Source of the DNA: Thalassospira sp. HF15
GTDB taxonomy: Bacteria > Pseudomonadota > Alphaproteobacteria > Rhodospirillales > Thalassospiraceae
Direction of reading: 5' to 3'
Assembly (NCBI RefSeq): GCF_011806525.1
Contig: NZ_JAAVKI010000001.1
Coordinates: forward strand, 434,001-498,000
Length of the DNA: 64,000 nucleotides
Shown: positions 62,667-64,000 of the stretch, in pieces
Layout: each line of letters begins with the position of its first letter
How positions within the stretch are numbered: position 1 is the first letter of the stretch
Notes under the pieces: model-generated
The model's input: the letters and a program-made list of their open reading frames with translations, nothing else
What the model was told of the DNA's origin: nothing
The model's database searches: none
Made by a program: the position numbers and the translations under genes

Positions 62667-63695
62667 CTATGCGTTGGCGCTTTCCGATCTTGGTGCCTGA
62701 ACAATGACACCGCGCCAGCCGAGCCCTTCATAGGTCTCATAGCCAGGTGTCAGGGCATAGGCCACCAACGATCCATCCTCTAACAGGTAGGCGCCACGTG
62801 CAGGGTCATCGACCCGTAGGTTGAAAGTCTCGCTCAACACCCCTTTGTCATCCGAGGCCGCCAATACCCGATTTCTGGCATCAATCAACATGACGCGCGT
62901 GCGTTCGCGTTCCTCGGGGTTGAAATTAAGTGCTTTGACAATCATTGGTGCCTGGTCTTCCCAATCAAAGAAAACCCCCATAACACCAATCACTTCACCA
63001 TCAACAGCACCACCTTTACGAACCGCTGTCGCATAGGTCGGGGTTGCTGCATTGTTCAGTAAGGGGTTCTGTTCGACATCGGCAACCGCATAATGACCGC
63101 CATCGCGACAGAGCAATGCTTCGTTAAACCATGCTTGATCCGAGACATTTTGTCCCTTGAGGCGGTAAGTTTCCGGCCTTCCGTTGGCAAGGATATTGCC
63201 GTTTTTGTCTGCAACCCAAAGATCGAGATACACGGTGTAGGAATCAAGAATAACCCCCAGCCGTTGCGACGCACGTTGTGTAATGTCTTCATCCTGCGGG
63301 TTTTCGCAAACGTCGACCACAGCCGCATCGGTTGCCCACCAGCGGACATCGCAGGATCGCTCAAACAAGTTTCGGTCCATCAACTCAACCGCATAACGGG
63401 CCAAATCGGAAAAACGATCACCGCGGGCGGTTTGGGCTGTTTCCTGCAGATCAGCCGCCAGCTTCAAAAACATGTCTTCCAGTTCTTCGGTGATCACTGT
63501 CACCCGCTGGGAGATTTCCTTGACCTCGTTCGCAACCACGCCAAAACCGCGGCCAACTTCCCCGGCGCGCGCGGCTTCGATCAGTGCATTCAGTGCCAGT
63601 GTACGTGTTGCCCGGGTAACCGCTTTGATTTCAGTGATTTTTTCGTTGGCCTGCCCGGACATCGCCGTCGCAACCTGCAGAATTCTCTCTGGCAT
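62667..63695 (-). CDS. Soluble protein with short MCP tip followed by Cache-like sensor domain
   Basis: A 342-residue protein with no membrane helix. The N-terminal ~70 residues are the chemoreceptor tip ([33 protein letters not shown]), followed by a short coiled coil. The C-terminal part (about 130-335) is Cache-like: [60 protein letters not shown] and [18 protein letters not shown]. The usual order is sensor first, then MCP. The MCP part is short and lacks clear methylation helices. The start at 63695 is the only good ATG; the ribosome site is weak. It may be a cytosolic scaffold for CheA/CheW. Confidence 0.8.
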   Translation of the reverse strand: MPERILQVATAMSGQANEKITEIKAVTRATRTLALNALIEAARAGEVGRGFGVVANEVKEISQRVTVITEELEDMFLKLAADLQETAQTARGDRFSDLARYAVELMDRNLFERSCDVRWWATDAAVVDVCENPQDEDITQRASQRLGVILDSYTVYLDLWVADKNGNILANGRPETYRLKGQNVSDQAWFNEALLCRDGGHYAVADVEQNPLLNNAATPTYATAVRKGGAVDGEVIGVMGVFFDWEDQAPMIVKALNFNPEERERTRVMLIDARNRVLAASDDKGVLSETFNLRVDDPARGAYLLEDGSLVAYALTPGYETYEGLGWRGVIVQAPRSESANA

Positions 63696-63923
63696 TTAAG
63701 TAAAACTCCATATGCGCATCAAGTTTCCTCCGGCTGCTGATCGCCTGCTTTTTCAGCTATCAATTCTGCTTATCATTGCAGCACAGTTCTCTCTTAAGTT
63801 ACTTCTATCTGGAGGTAAACACAGGATTATACTTCTGTCGTCAAGATACGCCGATCTAGGGAAATACACCTGTACAATCGGCGTGCTCCGACCCTGCACG
63901 CACACAGTTCCTCGAAACACCTA

Positions 63924-64000
63924 TCAGGCAGAAAACTCTAGGATCGAGTCCACAAGCAACTTGATCCCGGTGATAAACAAAAGGCCATAGCAAACCCGGT
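63924..64000 (-). CDS. C-terminal end of a membrane protein, cut by window edge
   Basis: The minus-strand frame from base 64000 encodes about 25 residues ending in TGA at 63926-63924. They are hydrophobic (LLFITGIKLLVDSILEFSA), which suits the last helix of a membrane protein. The gene cannot be named. The rest of the gap (63696-63923) is AT-rich and holds nothing I can support. Confidence 0.3.
   Translation of the reverse strand, partial: RVCYGLLFITGIKLLVDSILEFSA

Noticed and set aside
63712..63990. 92-codon plus-strand frame at the right edge
   Set aside because: No ribosome site, composition unlike the neighbours, and it overlaps a more plausible minus-strand gene end.

Overview
The window looks like a chromosomal segment of a free-living alphaproteobacterium of the order Rhodospirillales, most like Thalassospira. 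The evidence is moderate GC (estimated by eye at the mid-50s percent), the block argS - SPOR protein - nagZ - scpA - scpB - tatA - tatB - tatC - serS - surE - pcm - nlpD next to yajC-secD-secF, a PopZ gene beside valS and tolC, a LiuR-like MerR regulator, and chemoreceptors with PAS and PilZ domains. The genus is an inference. I see no insertion sequence, prophage, integron or CRISPR array, and gene density is high throughout.

Region 1 (1-19438) is almost all on the minus strand. It holds a cut-off HpnE-like oxidoreductase, an Mth938-domain protein, an EamA transporter, the Sec accessory operon (yajC-secD-secF), a divergent DUF815 ATPase, and then the long housekeeping block for stationary-phase repair (surE, pcm), cell division and peptidoglycan (nlpD, nagZ, SPOR protein), Tat export (tatABC), chromosome condensation (scpAB) and aminoacylation (serS, argS). 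Two genes look inserted relative to the usual order: a lone ABC ATPase between scpB and tatA, and an M50 protease between scpA and nagZ.

Region 2 (19439-32431) contains erpA, xthA, ribB under an FMN riboswitch with a near-consensus promoter, a degenerate EAL protein with a cysteine tail, a complete p-aminobenzoate set (pabB-pabA-pabC-like), valS, popZ with a Glu-Pro repeat, a TolC-type porin, a rhodanese and a Pcm-like protein that lacks the catalytic serine motif.

Region 3 (32432-41386) has a PAS-MCP-PilZ chemoreceptor, tRNA-Cys and two identical tRNA-Asn genes, a small orphan gene, a Pat-type acyl-CoA synthetase/acetyltransferase, a LiuR-like regulator with a palindromic site upstream, and a beta-helix protein.

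Region 4 (41570-46974) is the most distinctive. A cobalamin riboswitch with its own promoter precedes an ECF metal uptake cluster in the order K-M-L-Q-O (DUF4198 protein, CbiM, NikL-like, CbiQ, CbiO). It is followed, apparently in the same transcript, by an MFS exporter with a tail of 20 histidines in 53 residues. The riboswitch argues for cobalt, and the exporter may guard against metal overload.

Region 5 (47103-64000) is a mix of single genes and pairs: DUF924, a TrpD2/YbiB-like protein, yaaA, a parvulin, DUF1491 with a signal-less M23 peptidase, DUF599, an MFS carrier, thrS with a possible two-state leader, DUF4126, a periplasmic TPR protein, a SPOR lipoprotein, msrA, an IclR regulator, an internally duplicated membrane protein, and a soluble protein that joins a short chemoreceptor tip to a Cache-like sensor in reversed order.
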